A stretch of 35,427 bases of DNA from Streptosporangiaceae bacterium. Its GTDB lineage: Bacteria; Actinomycetota; Actinomycetes; Streptosporangiales; Streptosporangiaceae. This document shows positions 1 through 7,813 of the stretch, piece by piece. A program made the translations under genes and the position numbers. The stretch covers positions 1 to 35,427 of the forward strand of contig JAOPYK010000214.1 in NCBI GenBank assembly GCA_025964695.1. The letters are read 5' to 3'. The notes below the pieces were generated by a model, which saw only the letters and a program-made list of their open reading frames with translations, was not told the DNA's origin and did not search any database. Every line of letters starts with the position of its first letter. The first letter of the stretch is position 1.

Positions 1-1311
1 CGTGTGGTTGCCGCTTCCGGTGTGGTCTTGGGCCTGTGTGTGCGGGTGGCCGGGTGGGTGGTGCGGCGGTCCGGGGATGGTGCCGGTGGGTTCGATGGTG
101 AGGGGGTACGGCGGGGAGGTGGATGGGTCGCTGTTGGGATCGCCGCGGTAGGTGGCGGTGATGTTGTGGCGGCCGGGGGTGAGGTCGGTCACCGTGAGTG
201 TGGCGGTTGCGTTGGTCAGGGTGGCGGTTCCGAGCGAGGTGGTTCCGGCGGGGGTGGTGTCGGAGAATTCGACGGTGCCGGTCGGTGTGGTGGTGCCGGA
301 CACCTGCGCGGTGAGGGTGACCGGGCGGCCGGCGGGTGCCGGGTTGGGTGAGGCCGTCACCCTGGTCGTGGTGCCGGTGCGTTTGACAAGCGCCAGACTG
401 TGGTCCCCGCCGGCGGCGATCGCGGTCACGCCGGTCAGCCCCGCCGGCGGACGCGCCTGCCCCAGGCTGTTGTAGCCCCAGCCGACCACCGTCCCGTCCG
501 ACTTCAACGCCAGATTGTGGTACCCGCCGGCGGCGATCGCGGTCACGCCGGTCAGCCCCGCCGGCGGACTCACCTGCCCGTAGAAGTTGTAGCCCCAGCC
601 GACCACCGTCCCATCGGACTTCAACGCCAGACTGTGGTACTCGCCGGCGGCGATCGCGGTCACGCCGGTCAGCCCCGCCGGCGGACTCACCTGCCCGTAG
701 CCGTTGTAGCCCCAACCGACGACCGTCCCGTCCGACTTCAACGCCAGACTGTGGCCCCTGCCGGCGGCGATCGCGGTCACGCCGGTCAGCCCCGCCGGCG
801 GACTCGCCTGCCCGTTGCCGTTGTCGCCCCAGCCGACGACCGTCCCATCGGATTTCAACGCCAGACTGTGCTGGTAGCCGGCGGCGATCGCGGTCACGCC
901 GGTCAGCCCCGCCGGCGGACTCGCCTGCCCGTAGAAGTTGTAGCCCCAGCCGATCAGCGTCCCACCGGACTTCAACGCCAGACTGTATAACCCGCCGGCG
1001 GCGATCGCGGTCACGCCCGTCAGCCCCGCCGGCGGACTCACCTGCCCGTTGCCGTTGTCGCCCCAGCCGACGACCGTCCCATCCGACTTCAACGCCAGAC
1101 TGTGGTACCCGCCGGCGGCGATCGCGGTCACGCCGGTCAGCCCCGCCGGGGGACTCGCCTGCCCCTGGTAGTTGAGGCCCCAACCGACGACGGTGCCGGC
1201 GGGGGCGGCCAGCACGGGTGCACCCAGCGCCCAGGTCACCGTGACCGCCAGGACTACCGCACACCAGGCCGACAGCCACCGGCTCCCGCCTACCACCCGC
1301 CCCGACACCAT
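1..1311 (-). CDS. Secreted RCC1-repeat/Ig-like protein, paralog 1 (3' end off the window)
   Basis: The frame is open from the start to base 1 (437 codons), so the C-terminus is missing. The start chosen is the ATG at 1311, preceded by a G-rich ribosome site (AGGGGGG); an in-frame ATG at 1344 is the alternative. Residues 1-36 form a signal peptide ending in VLAA. Seven blades of 39 residues follow, each reading roughly LALKSDGTVVGWG, then GQ, PPAGLTGVTAIAAG. This is an RCC1-type pattern, and seven blades would close a beta-propeller. One Ig-like domain follows (TLTAQVSG, then ITATYRGDPN), then a Pro/His tail (PPHHPPGHPH). The protein is probably exported, and its partner is unknown. The blades are almost identical at the DNA level. 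It is the paralog of the protein at 2455-4098 and shares its upstream block. Family recognition is firm; function is not known. Confidence 0.85.
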   Translation of the reverse strand, partial: MVSGRVVGGSRWLSAWCAVVLAVTVTWALGAPVLAAPAGTVVGWGLNYQGQASPPAGLTGVTAIAAGGYHSLALKSDGTVVGWGDNGNGQVSPPAGLTGVTAIAAGGLYSLALKSGGTLIGWGYNFYGQASPPAGLTGVTAIAAGYQHSLALKSDGTVVGWGDNGNGQASPPAGLTGVTAIAAGRGHSLALKSDGTVVGWGYNGYGQVSPPAGLTGVTAIAAGEYHSLALKSDGTVVGWGYNFYGQVSPPAGLTGVTAIAAGGYHNLALKSDGTVVGWGYNSLGQARPPAGLTGVTAIAAGGDHSLALVKRTGTTTRVTASPNPAPAGRPVTLTAQVSGTTTPTGTVEFSDTTPAGTTSLGTATLTNATATLTVTDLTPGRHNITATYRGDPNSDPSTSPPYPLTIEPTGTIPGPPHHPPGHPHTQAQDHTGSGNHT

Positions 1312-1370
1312 CAGCCCCCCTGGCCCCTTCCGGCACACCAGCATCACCAGCCCCACACGATGAGCCACAC

Positions 1371-1436
1371 GTCATCACACAGCGGCCACCCGGGAACACC
1401 GCGAGAAGGAATCGATCAGGTCAGGAAACGTCATCA
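1371..1436 (-). promoter_or_regulatory. Upstream block shared by the two RCC1-repeat genes (copy 1)
   Basis: Upstream of the first RCC1-repeat gene the minus strand reads GACGTTTCCTGACC, then TGATCGATTC, then GGTGTTCCC, then GTGATGACGTGT near the start. The same order of motifs precedes the second paralog at 4141-4206. Conservation in otherwise unrelated surroundings suggests a common promoter or operator. No clear -10 box is visible, so the exact elements are unknown. Confidence 0.5.
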
Positions 1437-1936
1437 CCGGCACAGGCACGCAAGCACCTGCCAAAAATCAGACGGTGGCGGCTGGAACGGTCGACCCACC
1501 CGGCGCTGGACCGAAAGGCCAGTCGACCGCGGATGGCAAGGATAGGACGGGCAGGTGGGCGAGCCTGACGCCCAAGCGTCAACCAGCAGCGGACGAGTGA
1601 CCAACTGGGTGACAACCGAGAGGCACACCCTGGCACCGACTGACCCGACCTGACACCACAAAGCGCTCATCCCCAGCCTTGCTCACCCCGCCGACCTCAG
1701 TCACAAGCGCCAAGTATGGGCTATCAGCCCGCGCAGAGAGGCCCCTGTCAAGATCCGGAATATGCACGGAATGATCAACGTCGAGAGCACCGCCGTCGAG
1801 CGACCATCAGCAGGTCAGCAGCTATGCGAGGCCCCAGAAGGGTGACCCACTTCTGACGGGAAAACCCTGGGCTCAGCCACGCGCGCGGCAGCATCCAGCG
1901 GAGCATCAGCTCTGCCGGATGGGGAGGAACCGTAGG
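1437..1936. other. Gene-free stretch, including the probable 3' end of an IS110 element
   Basis: No convincing coding frame was seen on either strand. The portion next to 1937 follows the stop codon of the IS110 transposase remnant and probably includes the element's non-coding end. The rest is unassigned. Confidence 0.5.
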
Positions 1937-2454
1937 TCAGGCGGCGGGTTCGAGGATGACGGTGAAGCCGAGGGCTTGGAGTTGGCGGATGTGTTCGCGG
2001 GTCTTGCGTGCGGTGTCGATGCGGCGGGTGTGGAAGTCGACGCCCAGGTCTTGGTAGCGGCTGGCGGGGTCGCCCAGCAGGTGCCAGATGATGGTCGGGA
2101 TGGAGCGGGCGATCGCGACCGGGGCTTTGCGTTTGGGCATGCGTTTGACCAGCCGCCGGTGGCGTTCGTCCAGGAAGCTTTGGGTTTGGCGGCCGCGGCG
2201 GCGACCTCGCCGAGGACGCCTTTGAGGTAGCGGTCACCGTGGCCGGTCTTGCCGGCCTTCTTCTTCGCGCCGGACTGGATGGTGGCCGGGCACAATTTCG
2301 CCCAGGACACCAGGTGGCCGGCGGTGGGGAACCTGGTCATGTCCAGCCCTATCTCGGCAAGGATGATCTGTGCGCCGCGGCGTCCGATCCCGGACACCTC
2401 GTCGAGGCGATCGAGGGCGGGCAGCGGTGGCGTGGCCGGGTCTTGGTTGTTTGC
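1937..2454 (-). pseudogene. IS110-family transposase, C-terminal remnant with frameshift
   Basis: Read on the minus strand, the first part (2454 to about 2190) gives [20 protein letters not shown], then [15 protein letters not shown], then [15 protein letters not shown]. This is the transposase_20 region of IS110 enzymes. The continuation [32 protein letters not shown], and the end at ILEPAA are in another frame. The break is best explained by loss of one base near 2185-2190. The N-terminal DEDD nuclease half is absent. The remnant begins directly after the stop codon of the RCC1 gene at 2455, so a rearrangement point lies there. Certainly non-functional. Confidence 0.85.
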
Positions 2455-4098
2455 CTACTGGCTGACGTCCACACTGACGCCAGTTTTCGCGTGGCTGACT
2501 GCCATATGGCTGCCATTTCCCGTGTGGTGGTGGCCGGGTGGGTGGTGCGGCGGTCTGAGGACGGTTTCGGTGGGTTCGATGGTGAGGGTGACCGGCGGGG
2601 AGGTGGATGGTTGGTAGTTGGTGTCGCCGCTGTAGCTGGCGGTGATCTCGTGGCGGCCGGGAACGAGGTGGGCCGCGGTCAGCGTGGCGGTTCCGTTGGT
2701 CGGCGTGGCGGTTGCCAGCGGGGTGACGCCATCGAGGAAGGTGACGGTTCCGGTGGGAGCGGTTTGCTGGATTCTGTTGTTCCGCGCGGCGTTGACGGCG
2801 AAGACCGTGACCTGTGCGGAGAGGGTGACCGGCTGGCCGGCCTGGGCGGGGTTGGGTGCGGCCGTCACTGTCGTCGTGGAGGTGCTCTTGGTGATGGTGA
2901 GGGTGATCGGTGGGGAGGTCGAGGCCGGGCAGTTGGTGTCGCCGCTGTAGGTGGCGGTGATCTGGTGGTCGCCGGTGGTGAGGTCGGAGCGGGGCAAGGT
3001 GGCGGTTCCGTTGGTGACGGTGGCGGTGCCGGGGCTGGTGGTGCCGTCGAAGAACTCGACCGTCCCTGTCGGTGCCAGCGTGCAGGTGATGTGGGCGGTA
3101 AGGGTGACCGATTGGCCGGCCTGGGCGGGGTTGGGTGCGGCCGTCACTGTCGTCGTCGAGGTGGCCGTGAGTGCGAGGCTGAAATCGCCGCCGGCGGAGA
3201 TTGCGGTGACGCGGGTGAGTCCGGCCGGCGGCGTCGTCTGCCCGAAGGGGTTGTCGCCCCAGCCGACGACGGTGCCGTCGGATTTCAGCGCGAGGCTGTG
3301 GTAGTGGCCGGCGGCGATCGCGGTGACGCCGGTGAGTCCGGCCGGTGGCGTCGCCTGCCCGAAACTGTTTAGCCCCCAGCCGACGACGGTGCCGTCGGAT
3401 TTCAGCGCCAGGCCGTGATAGCCACCGGCGGCGATCGCGGTGACGCCGGTGAGCCCGGCCGGGATGTCGGTCTGTCCCCAGGTGTTGTCGCCCCAGCCGA
3501 CGACGGTGCCGTCGGATCTGAGCGCGAGGCTGAATGCGCTCCCGGCGGCGATCGCGGTGACGCCGGTGAGTCCGACCGGGATGGTGGTCTGTCCGGAGGT
3601 GTTGTCGCCCCAGCCGACGACGGTGCCGTCGGATTTCAGCGCCAGGCTGAAATTGCTCCCAGCGGCGATCGCGGTGACGCCGGTTAGTCCGGCCGGTGGC
3701 GTCGTCTGCCCGAGGGTGTTGTCGCCCCAGCCGACGACGGTGCCGTCGGATCTGAGCGCCAGGCTGTGATTGTCGCCTGCGGCGATCGCGGTGACGCCGG
3801 TGAGTCCGGCCGGGATGGTGGTCTGTCCGAAGGTGTTGTCGCCCCAGCCGACGACGGTCCCGTCGGATTTCAGCGCCAGGCCGTGATAGCCACCGGCGGC
3901 GCTCGCCGTGACGTTGGCCAGCCCGGCCGGTGGCGTCGCCTGCCCGTAGAAGTTGTTTCCCCAGCCGATCACCTGCGCGGGTGGAGCGGCGAGCGCGGGG
4001 AGGGCCATCGCGCAGGTCAGCGTCGCCAATGCTGTGACCACCGCACACAACATCGAGCACCTCCGGCGCCCTGGCACCATTGGCAACAACGTCATCAT
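2455..4098 (-). CDS. Secreted RCC1-repeat/Ig-like protein, paralog 2
   Basis: 547 residues. The start is the ATG at 4098 (a second ATG follows directly), five bases after GGAGG; an in-frame ATG at 4125 lacks such a site. Residues 1-38 are a signal peptide (LPALAA). Residues about 41-313 hold seven RCC1-type blades of 39 residues (SDGTVVGWGDN, then GQTTPPAGLTGVTAIAAG), fitting a seven-bladed propeller. Two Ig-like domains follow (about 315-412 and 412-515, each ending in a YSGDTN motif and a VTLTI strand). The tail is Pro/His-rich (LRPPHHPPGHHH). The last residues, MAVSHAKTGVSVDVSQ, are encoded by a repeated element at 2458-2509 and look acquired. No sortase or lipid anchor is visible, so it is probably released or wall-associated. 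Ligand and role are unknown. Confidence 0.88.
   Translation of the reverse strand: MMTLLPMVPGRRRCSMLCAVVTALATLTCAMALPALAAPPAQVIGWGNNFYGQATPPAGLANVTASAAGGYHGLALKSDGTVVGWGDNTFGQTTIPAGLTGVTAIAAGDNHSLALRSDGTVVGWGDNTLGQTTPPAGLTGVTAIAAGSNFSLALKSDGTVVGWGDNTSGQTTIPVGLTGVTAIAAGSAFSLALRSDGTVVGWGDNTWGQTDIPAGLTGVTAIAAGGYHGLALKSDGTVVGWGLNSFGQATPPAGLTGVTAIAAGHYHSLALKSDGTVVGWGDNPFGQTTPPAGLTRVTAISAGGDFSLALTATSTTTVTAAPNPAQAGQSVTLTAHITCTLAPTGTVEFFDGTTSPGTATVTNGTATLPRSDLTTGDHQITATYSGDTNCPASTSPPITLTITKSTSTTTVTAAPNPAQAGQPVTLSAQVTVFAVNAARNNRIQQTAPTGTVTFLDGVTPLATATPTNGTATLTAAHLVPGRHEITASYSGDTNYQPSTSPPVTLTIEPTETVLRPPHHPPGHHHTGNGSHMAVSHAKTGVSVDVSQ
2458..2509. repeat. Imperfect direct repeat, copy A (with a 21-bp internal insertion)
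   Basis: On the minus strand this reads CCATATGGCAGTCAG, then a 21-bp segment, then TGTGGACGTCAGCCAG. Copy B at 4491-4521 has the same two halves without the 21-bp segment and with two mismatches. The extra segment itself ends in GTCAG, as expected for slippage between GTCAG copies. The two copies flank the second RCC1 gene. Copy A supplies the last codons of that gene. Confidence 0.7.
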
Positions 4099-4140
4099 CG
4101 ACCCCTCCGGCATCATCCGCCCCACAAGTGATCAACACGT

Positions 4141-4206
4141 CATCACGAGGCGCTGGCGCGGAACCACCGGGAAAGAGAATCGATCAAGTCAACAAACCGT
4201 CATGAC
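4141..4206 (-). promoter_or_regulatory. Upstream block shared by the two RCC1-repeat genes (copy 2)
   Basis: The minus strand reads ATGACGGTTTGTTGACT, then TGATCGATTC, then GGTGGTTCC, followed downstream by GTGATGACGTGT. This parallels the block at 1371-1436. TTGACT could be a -35 box, but no good -10 hexamer follows at 16-18 bases. The ATG that opens the truncated arsC on the other strand lies at the outer edge of this block. Confidence 0.5.
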
Positions 4207-4498
4207 CAGAAGGACAGCATCAAACCCCGCCGCGATCGAGGCGATGCGTGAGCGCGGCATCGACATCTCGGCTGAGTTCCCCAAGCCGTGGACCGACGAG
4301 ATCGTCCGGGCGGCCGACGTCATCGTGACCATGGGCTGCGGCGACGCGTGCCCGATCTTCCTCGGCAAACGGTACGAGGACTGGGTGTTGGACGACCCCG
4401 AGGGCCAGGACGTGACCGCTGTACGGCCGATCCCCGACGAGATCGAACAGCGCGTCCGCGGTCGAGGACACCACTGGCCTGCTAGCCGGACTGGCTGA
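4202..4498 (+). pseudogene. arsC: ArsC-type arsenate reductase, N-terminally truncated
   Basis: The frame contains NPAAIEAMRERGIDIS, then FPKPWTDEIV, then VIVTMGCGDACPIF, then RYEDWVLDDPEGQD. These are hallmarks of the low-molecular-weight-phosphatase-fold arsenate reductases (thioredoxin- or mycothiol-coupled). The N-terminal half, including the catalytic P-loop cysteine (CxxNxxRS in the family), is missing. Similarity starts about seven codons after the ATG, at the edge of the RCC1 promoter block. The last ten codons also look shifted, because LLAGL, resembling the family end, is in another frame. The ATG at 4202 could still give a 98-residue product, but it cannot reduce arsenate. Confidence 0.8.
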
Positions 4499-4521
4499 CT
4501 TTCACACTGACTGCCATATGG
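4491..4521. repeat. Imperfect direct repeat, copy B
   Basis: The minus strand reads CCATATGGCAGTCAG followed by TGTGAAAGTCAGCCAG. It matches the two halves of copy A at 2458-2509 over 31 bases with two mismatches. It overlaps the stop codon of the arsC remnant. It may be an old element end or recombination junction. Confidence 0.65.
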
Positions 4522-4767
4522 ATTCCTGAGCTGGGCCTCTGCGCGATGCGGGTGCGGCCTGCGTCGTCTGGTCAGGCTGCGACGTGCGGCAGGCGGGCGC
4601 AGGCCTCGCGAAGGGCCTGATGTCCGGTCTGGCCAATGGTTGGAGTAGGACGCCGCCGCGGGCTGGCCCCTTCTCCGGCGGAGCCGTGGTGGCTCGGCCC
4701 GCCTGGAAGGGCAGGGGAGACTGGGCGGCGGCGGCTCTCAGCGGACCCCATGGTATGGAGATGCGCG

Positions 4768-5706
4768 TCAGCCGGCCGTCCAGGGACGGAGTTTCTCGGG
4801 GTTGCGTACTGCCCAGATGTGCTTGATCCGGTCGCCTGCGATGTCGAACGCGAACACTGTCACGGTGACGCCGTCTTGCTGAGCCACCAGACCTGGCTGG
4901 CCGTTGACCGTACGCTCCAGGAAAGTCACGTTGCTGGGTGCCCGGCCGGCGATATCGACCAGGAAGTGCGCGATCTGCTCGCCGCCTTCGATCGGGCGGA
5001 GCGCGGCGGTGGCGAGGCCGCCGGTGTCGGCGATCGTCGTGGCATCGGGGTCGAGGAGGCCGATGAGGGCGTCGATGTCCTTGGCTTCCCAGGCCTGTTT
5101 GAAGTCCCTGATGATGCCGGCCTGCTGGGCCGTCGGAGTCGCGGGAGCCTGCGACGCGCGGATGCGGTGGCGGGCTGAGGAGGCCAGCTGGCGGCATGCC
5201 GCCGGCGTACGGCCGGTGATCTCGGCGATTTCGGCGAAGGGGTAGCGGAAGACGTCGTGGAGGATGAACGCGACGCGCTCGGCCGGAGTCATTGATTCGA
5301 GCACGACGAGGAAGGCCATGTTGACCGACTCATCCAGGGTGACCCGGTCGGCCGGGTCGACCGTGGCGTCGCCCGGCCGCCCGTTGATCCACTCCGTACG
5401 TTCGGGCAGCGGCTCCGGGATCCATTCGCCCACGTAGGTCTCTCGCCGGGCACGTGCCGAGCCGAGCAGGTTGAGGCAGATGCGACTGGCGACCTTCGTC
5501 AGCCAGGCGCCGGGGGATTCGATGGCTTCTTGCTGCTGTCGGGGCATGGCGTACCAGCGGGCGTAGGCCTCTTGTACGGCATCCTCGGCTTCGGCCAGGG
5601 AGCCGAGGAGCCGGTAGGCGAGATTGATGAGCTGACGCCGCTCGCTCATGATCGCGCTCAGGCCGGGATCGGGCTGGCCGTGTCCTGGCTCGGATTGGGT
5701 GCTCAT
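4768..5706 (-). CDS. ECF41-type RNA polymerase sigma factor with SnoaL-like C-terminal extension
   Basis: 312 residues from the ATG at 5706. A GAGGGAG lies about 12 bases upstream, which is far. The frame stays open to 5832, so the start is not certain. Sigma region 2 is at about residues 20-90 (LINLAYRLLGSLAEAEDAVQ, then WLTKVASRICLNLL) and region 4 at about 135-190 (MTPAERVAFILHDVF, then EIAEITGRTPAACRQLASSA). From about 195 a SnoaL-like domain follows, as in ECF41/SigJ proteins, where it controls sigma activity in the absence of an anti-sigma factor. The C-terminal NPEKL motif is present. The linker motif that is DGGGK in the family (and in the second sigma of this window) reads DTGGL here. 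It lies divergent from the SnoaL-like gene at 6022. Its targets are probably redox enzymes. Confidence 0.9.
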   Translation of the reverse strand: MSTQSEPGHGQPDPGLSAIMSERRQLINLAYRLLGSLAEAEDAVQEAYARWYAMPRQQQEAIESPGAWLTKVASRICLNLLGSARARRETYVGEWIPEPLPERTEWINGRPGDATVDPADRVTLDESVNMAFLVVLESMTPAERVAFILHDVFRYPFAEIAEITGRTPAACRQLASSARHRIRASQAPATPTAQQAGIIRDFKQAWEAKDIDALIGLLDPDATTIADTGGLATAALRPIEGGEQIAHFLVDIAGRAPSNVTFLERTVNGQPGLVAQQDGVTVTVFAFDIAGDRIKHIWAVRNPEKLRPWTAG

Positions 5707-6021
5707 GGTGTCGCCGACTCCCTCGGTCGCATCTGCCCTCACCAGTTCGACAAGACAGCGCACCGAACTGTGAGGTTGGCGCGTCGCCTCACATTCCAAG
5801 GGGTTGTGTTGTCGTACTGCTGAGACGAACACACCATCCAGCGAGCAGGAAGCTCAGTGACATCATGACCCGCTTCTCGGTCCGGCGATCGCGCCTGGCC
5901 GACACCCTGACCACTCCCGGCGGCACCGACTGCACCGCCGGCGTGGACGCTTCCTGCAGCACCATGCAACAGCGGCCCGATGCCGTCGTACACCGGGTTC
6001 GATATGACAAGGAGGAAACCG

Positions 6022-6516
6022 ATGAACGATCTGCAGGCCATCGCTGACCGCATCGAGATCGAGGCGCTGCGCGGCGAGTTCACCGACGCGGCGATGATGG
6101 GCGACTACGATCGCTTCGCGTCGCTGTTCACCCACGACGCCGTGTACCGGATCCCCGACGCCAACGTCGAGCAAACTGGCCGGGAGGAGATCCGCGCCGG
6201 GACCGAGCGGCTGGCGGATGAGTGGGAGTACTTCGTGCAAACCACGCACCCGGGCGCGATCCAGCTTGACGGCGACACCGCGTCCGGTCGCGCCTACGTC
6301 TGCGAGATCGGGCGCCTGCGCGATGGCAGTTCGATCTTCAACTATGCCCTGTTCCACGACCGCTATCAGCGCACCCCGGACGGCTGGAAGTTCACCGAAC
6401 GCGTCTTCGAAGTCAGGTACTTCGACACCACTCCGCTCGCGGGCTCACCCCACGTAGCCTGGGCGGCCGCTAACCCGCCGGCCGGGAACGAGTCCTCGGC
6501 GCAAGGAACACGGTAA
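6022..6516 (+). CDS. SnoaL-like (NTF2-fold) protein
   Basis: 164 residues. The start is the ATG at 6022, eight bases after a strong AAGGAGG. The sequence (DLQAIADRIEIEALRGEFTD, then YDRFASLFTHDAVYRIPD, then GREEIRAG, then FHDRYQRTPDGWKF, then RVFEVRYFDT) has the helix and curved-sheet pattern of SnoaL/NTF2-like proteins, which act as cyclases, hydrolases or dehydratases, or as ligand-binding domains. The substrate is not predictable. It lies upstream of an FMN-reductase pseudogene and divergent from an ECF41 sigma factor whose own C-terminus has the same fold, which suggests membership in the sigma factor's regulon. No export signal is visible, so it is probably cytoplasmic. Confidence 0.82.
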   Translation: MNDLQAIADRIEIEALRGEFTDAAMMGDYDRFASLFTHDAVYRIPDANVEQTGREEIRAGTERLADEWEYFVQTTHPGAIQLDGDTASGRAYVCEIGRLRDGSSIFNYALFHDRYQRTPDGWKFTERVFEVRYFDTTPLAGSPHVAWAAANPPAGNESSAQGTR

Positions 6517-6574
6517 CCATGGCTACACCAATATCCCCGGCACCTGAGATCCCGGTCCGGTGCACCCGGGCGGC

Positions 6575-6930
6575 CGCCTCGGCGTGCCCGTTGCGCTGAT
6601 CAGGATCGGCATCATCCTCGGCAGCACCACGCCCCAACCACACCGGCGAGCAGGTCGCCCAGTGAGTCCATGACATGGCATCGCCGCAGCGACGCCGACT
6701 TCAAGCTGATTGACCAGCGTAACTACCCGCTGCCGCACCTGGACGAGCCGCTACTGGCGAGGTTCAGCCAGTATCAGCACGAGTACATCAGGGTCTGAGC
6801 GGACAAGATCGCTTCGTTCGACGGGTCGTCATGATCACCCCCAGGGTGCAACCACTCCACCTCCGGGGTGCTCAAGAACGCCATCGACCACCTGTACGCG
6901 GGGTGGAAGCGCACGAGCCAGGCCGAGTAG
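6575..6930 (+). pseudogene. NAD(P)H-dependent FMN reductase pseudogene
   Basis: Pieces of a flavodoxin-fold FMN reductase occur in successive frames: IRIGIILGST (6599), then NHTGEQVAQ followed by TGA at 6663 where the family has Trp (QWVHD), then SDADFKLIDQRNYPLPHLDE and FSQYQHEYIRV (frame of 6670), TGA at 6796 (again a family Trp position), ADKIASFDG, a short frame excursion VVMITP with TGA at 6832, and NHSTSGVLKNAIDHLYAGW. It ends at a TAG at 6928, well short of the normal C-terminus. At least four frame changes are needed, so it is dead. The intact enzyme would supply reduced flavin, consistent with the redox genes around it. Confidence 0.85.
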
Positions 6931-7058
6931 CCACCATGACGATGAGCTTTGGGCTGACACCCGAAGCCACCGTCACCGCGCCGCGGACCGGGCAACGCCG
7001 ATCCGGCACCACCTGCGCCCTACGACCCCGCCACACCACGACCAGCCCAGGAGGCACC

Positions 7059-7688
7059 ATGACTACCCCGATTCCGGCAACACTGTTCGCCGACCCGGCG
7101 CCCACGCAGCGCCTGGAGCGCGCGGCCACTGCGCTGACGGCACACGGTTTCACCGTTGAAATCCTCGACGACGCCGCCGCCGCGCGTACCCGCATCAAAC
7201 ATCTGATACCCGAGGGCGCCAGCGTGTTCACCGCGGCCAGCGAGACCCTCCGCCTGTCTGGCATCGATGAGGACATCAACACCGGCGGCCGGTACCAGGC
7301 CGTCAAGCCACGCGTCCTGGCCATGGACCGCGTCACCGGCGCCGACGACATCCGGCGGCTGATCGCCAGCCCCGACGTCGTCGTGGGCAGCGTCGCCGCG
7401 CTCACCGAAACCGGCTCCCTCGTGGTCGCCTCGGCCAGTGGAAGCCAACTACCCGCCTACGCCGGCGGCGCCGCCAGCGCGATCTGGATCGTCGGGGCGC
7501 AGAAGGTGGTACCCGACCTGAGCACCGCGCTGCGCCGCGTCGAAGACCACGCCCTCCCGCTGGAAAGCGCCCGCGCCCAGGTGGCCTACGGGCAGCCCAG
7601 CGCCATCAACCGCCTTCTCATCCTCAACGCAGAACCCCACCCCGGGCGCGGCACCGTCCTGCTGCTCCGCGAAGCCATCGGATTCTGA
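7059..7688 (+). CDS. LUD-domain protein (LutC/YkgG family)
   Basis: 209 residues. The start is the ATG at 7059, four bases after AGGAGG; the frame is open further upstream, but those codons overlap other debris. Landmarks are TALTAHGFTVEILDDAAAAR, LIPEGASVFTAASETL, SGIDEDIN, VVVGSVAALTETGSLVVAS, and IWIVGAQKVVPDL. These match the LUD fold of lactate-utilisation LutC/YkgG-like proteins. Solo LUD proteins such as this, with no LutA/LutB next to it, have no firm function. A truncated carboxymuconolactone-decarboxylase-like frame follows after 17 bases and was probably co-transcribed. Cytoplasmic; likely involved in redox or organic-acid metabolism. Confidence 0.85.
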   Translation: MTTPIPATLFADPAPTQRLERAATALTAHGFTVEILDDAAAARTRIKHLIPEGASVFTAASETLRLSGIDEDINTGGRYQAVKPRVLAMDRVTGADDIRRLIASPDVVVGSVAALTETGSLVVASASGSQLPAYAGGAASAIWIVGAQKVVPDLSTALRRVEDHALPLESARAQVAYGQPSAINRLLILNAEPHPGRGTVLLLREAIGF

Positions 7689-7705
7689 AACCACCCGGAG
7701 CAATC

Positions 7706-7813
7706 ATGACCCGCATCTCGGTCCACACCACCGAATCCAGACCCCAGGCCGCCAGCCAGCTCACCGAGCTCACCAGCAGTCTTCAGTCGGCTTTCCCGCC
7801 TCGCGCCTGGTAG
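7706..7813 (+). pseudogene. Carboxymuconolactone-decarboxylase-like protein, N-terminal stub
   Basis: The ATG at 7706 follows a GGAG by five bases, 17 bases after the LUD gene stop. MTRISVHTTESRPQAASQL resembles the first residues of CMD/AhpD-like proteins (MTRISVxTxExAPEA). After about 25 residues the similarity ends, and a stop comes at 7811. The CxxC-containing active region is absent. The break probably marks the junction with the unrelated remnants that follow on the other strand. ECF41 sigma factors are typically linked to CMD-family genes, so this may be the relic of the regulated gene. Confidence 0.55.

Noticed and set aside
409-1130. Regular 117-bp repeats that could suggest a CRISPR array or DNA satellite
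   Set aside because: The whole period is coding with in-frame blades; there are no spacers of unrelated sequence.
2234-4138. A 634-codon minus-strand frame overlapping the second RCC1-type gene
   Set aside because: It is a frame shadow of the 117-bp repeats; its Arg/His-rich text has no domain, and the other frame has a signal peptide and clear blades.
5725-5765. CCTCACA...GTC as an ECF41 promoter before the first sigma gene
   Set aside because: Too many mismatches to TGTCACA; not separable from chance.
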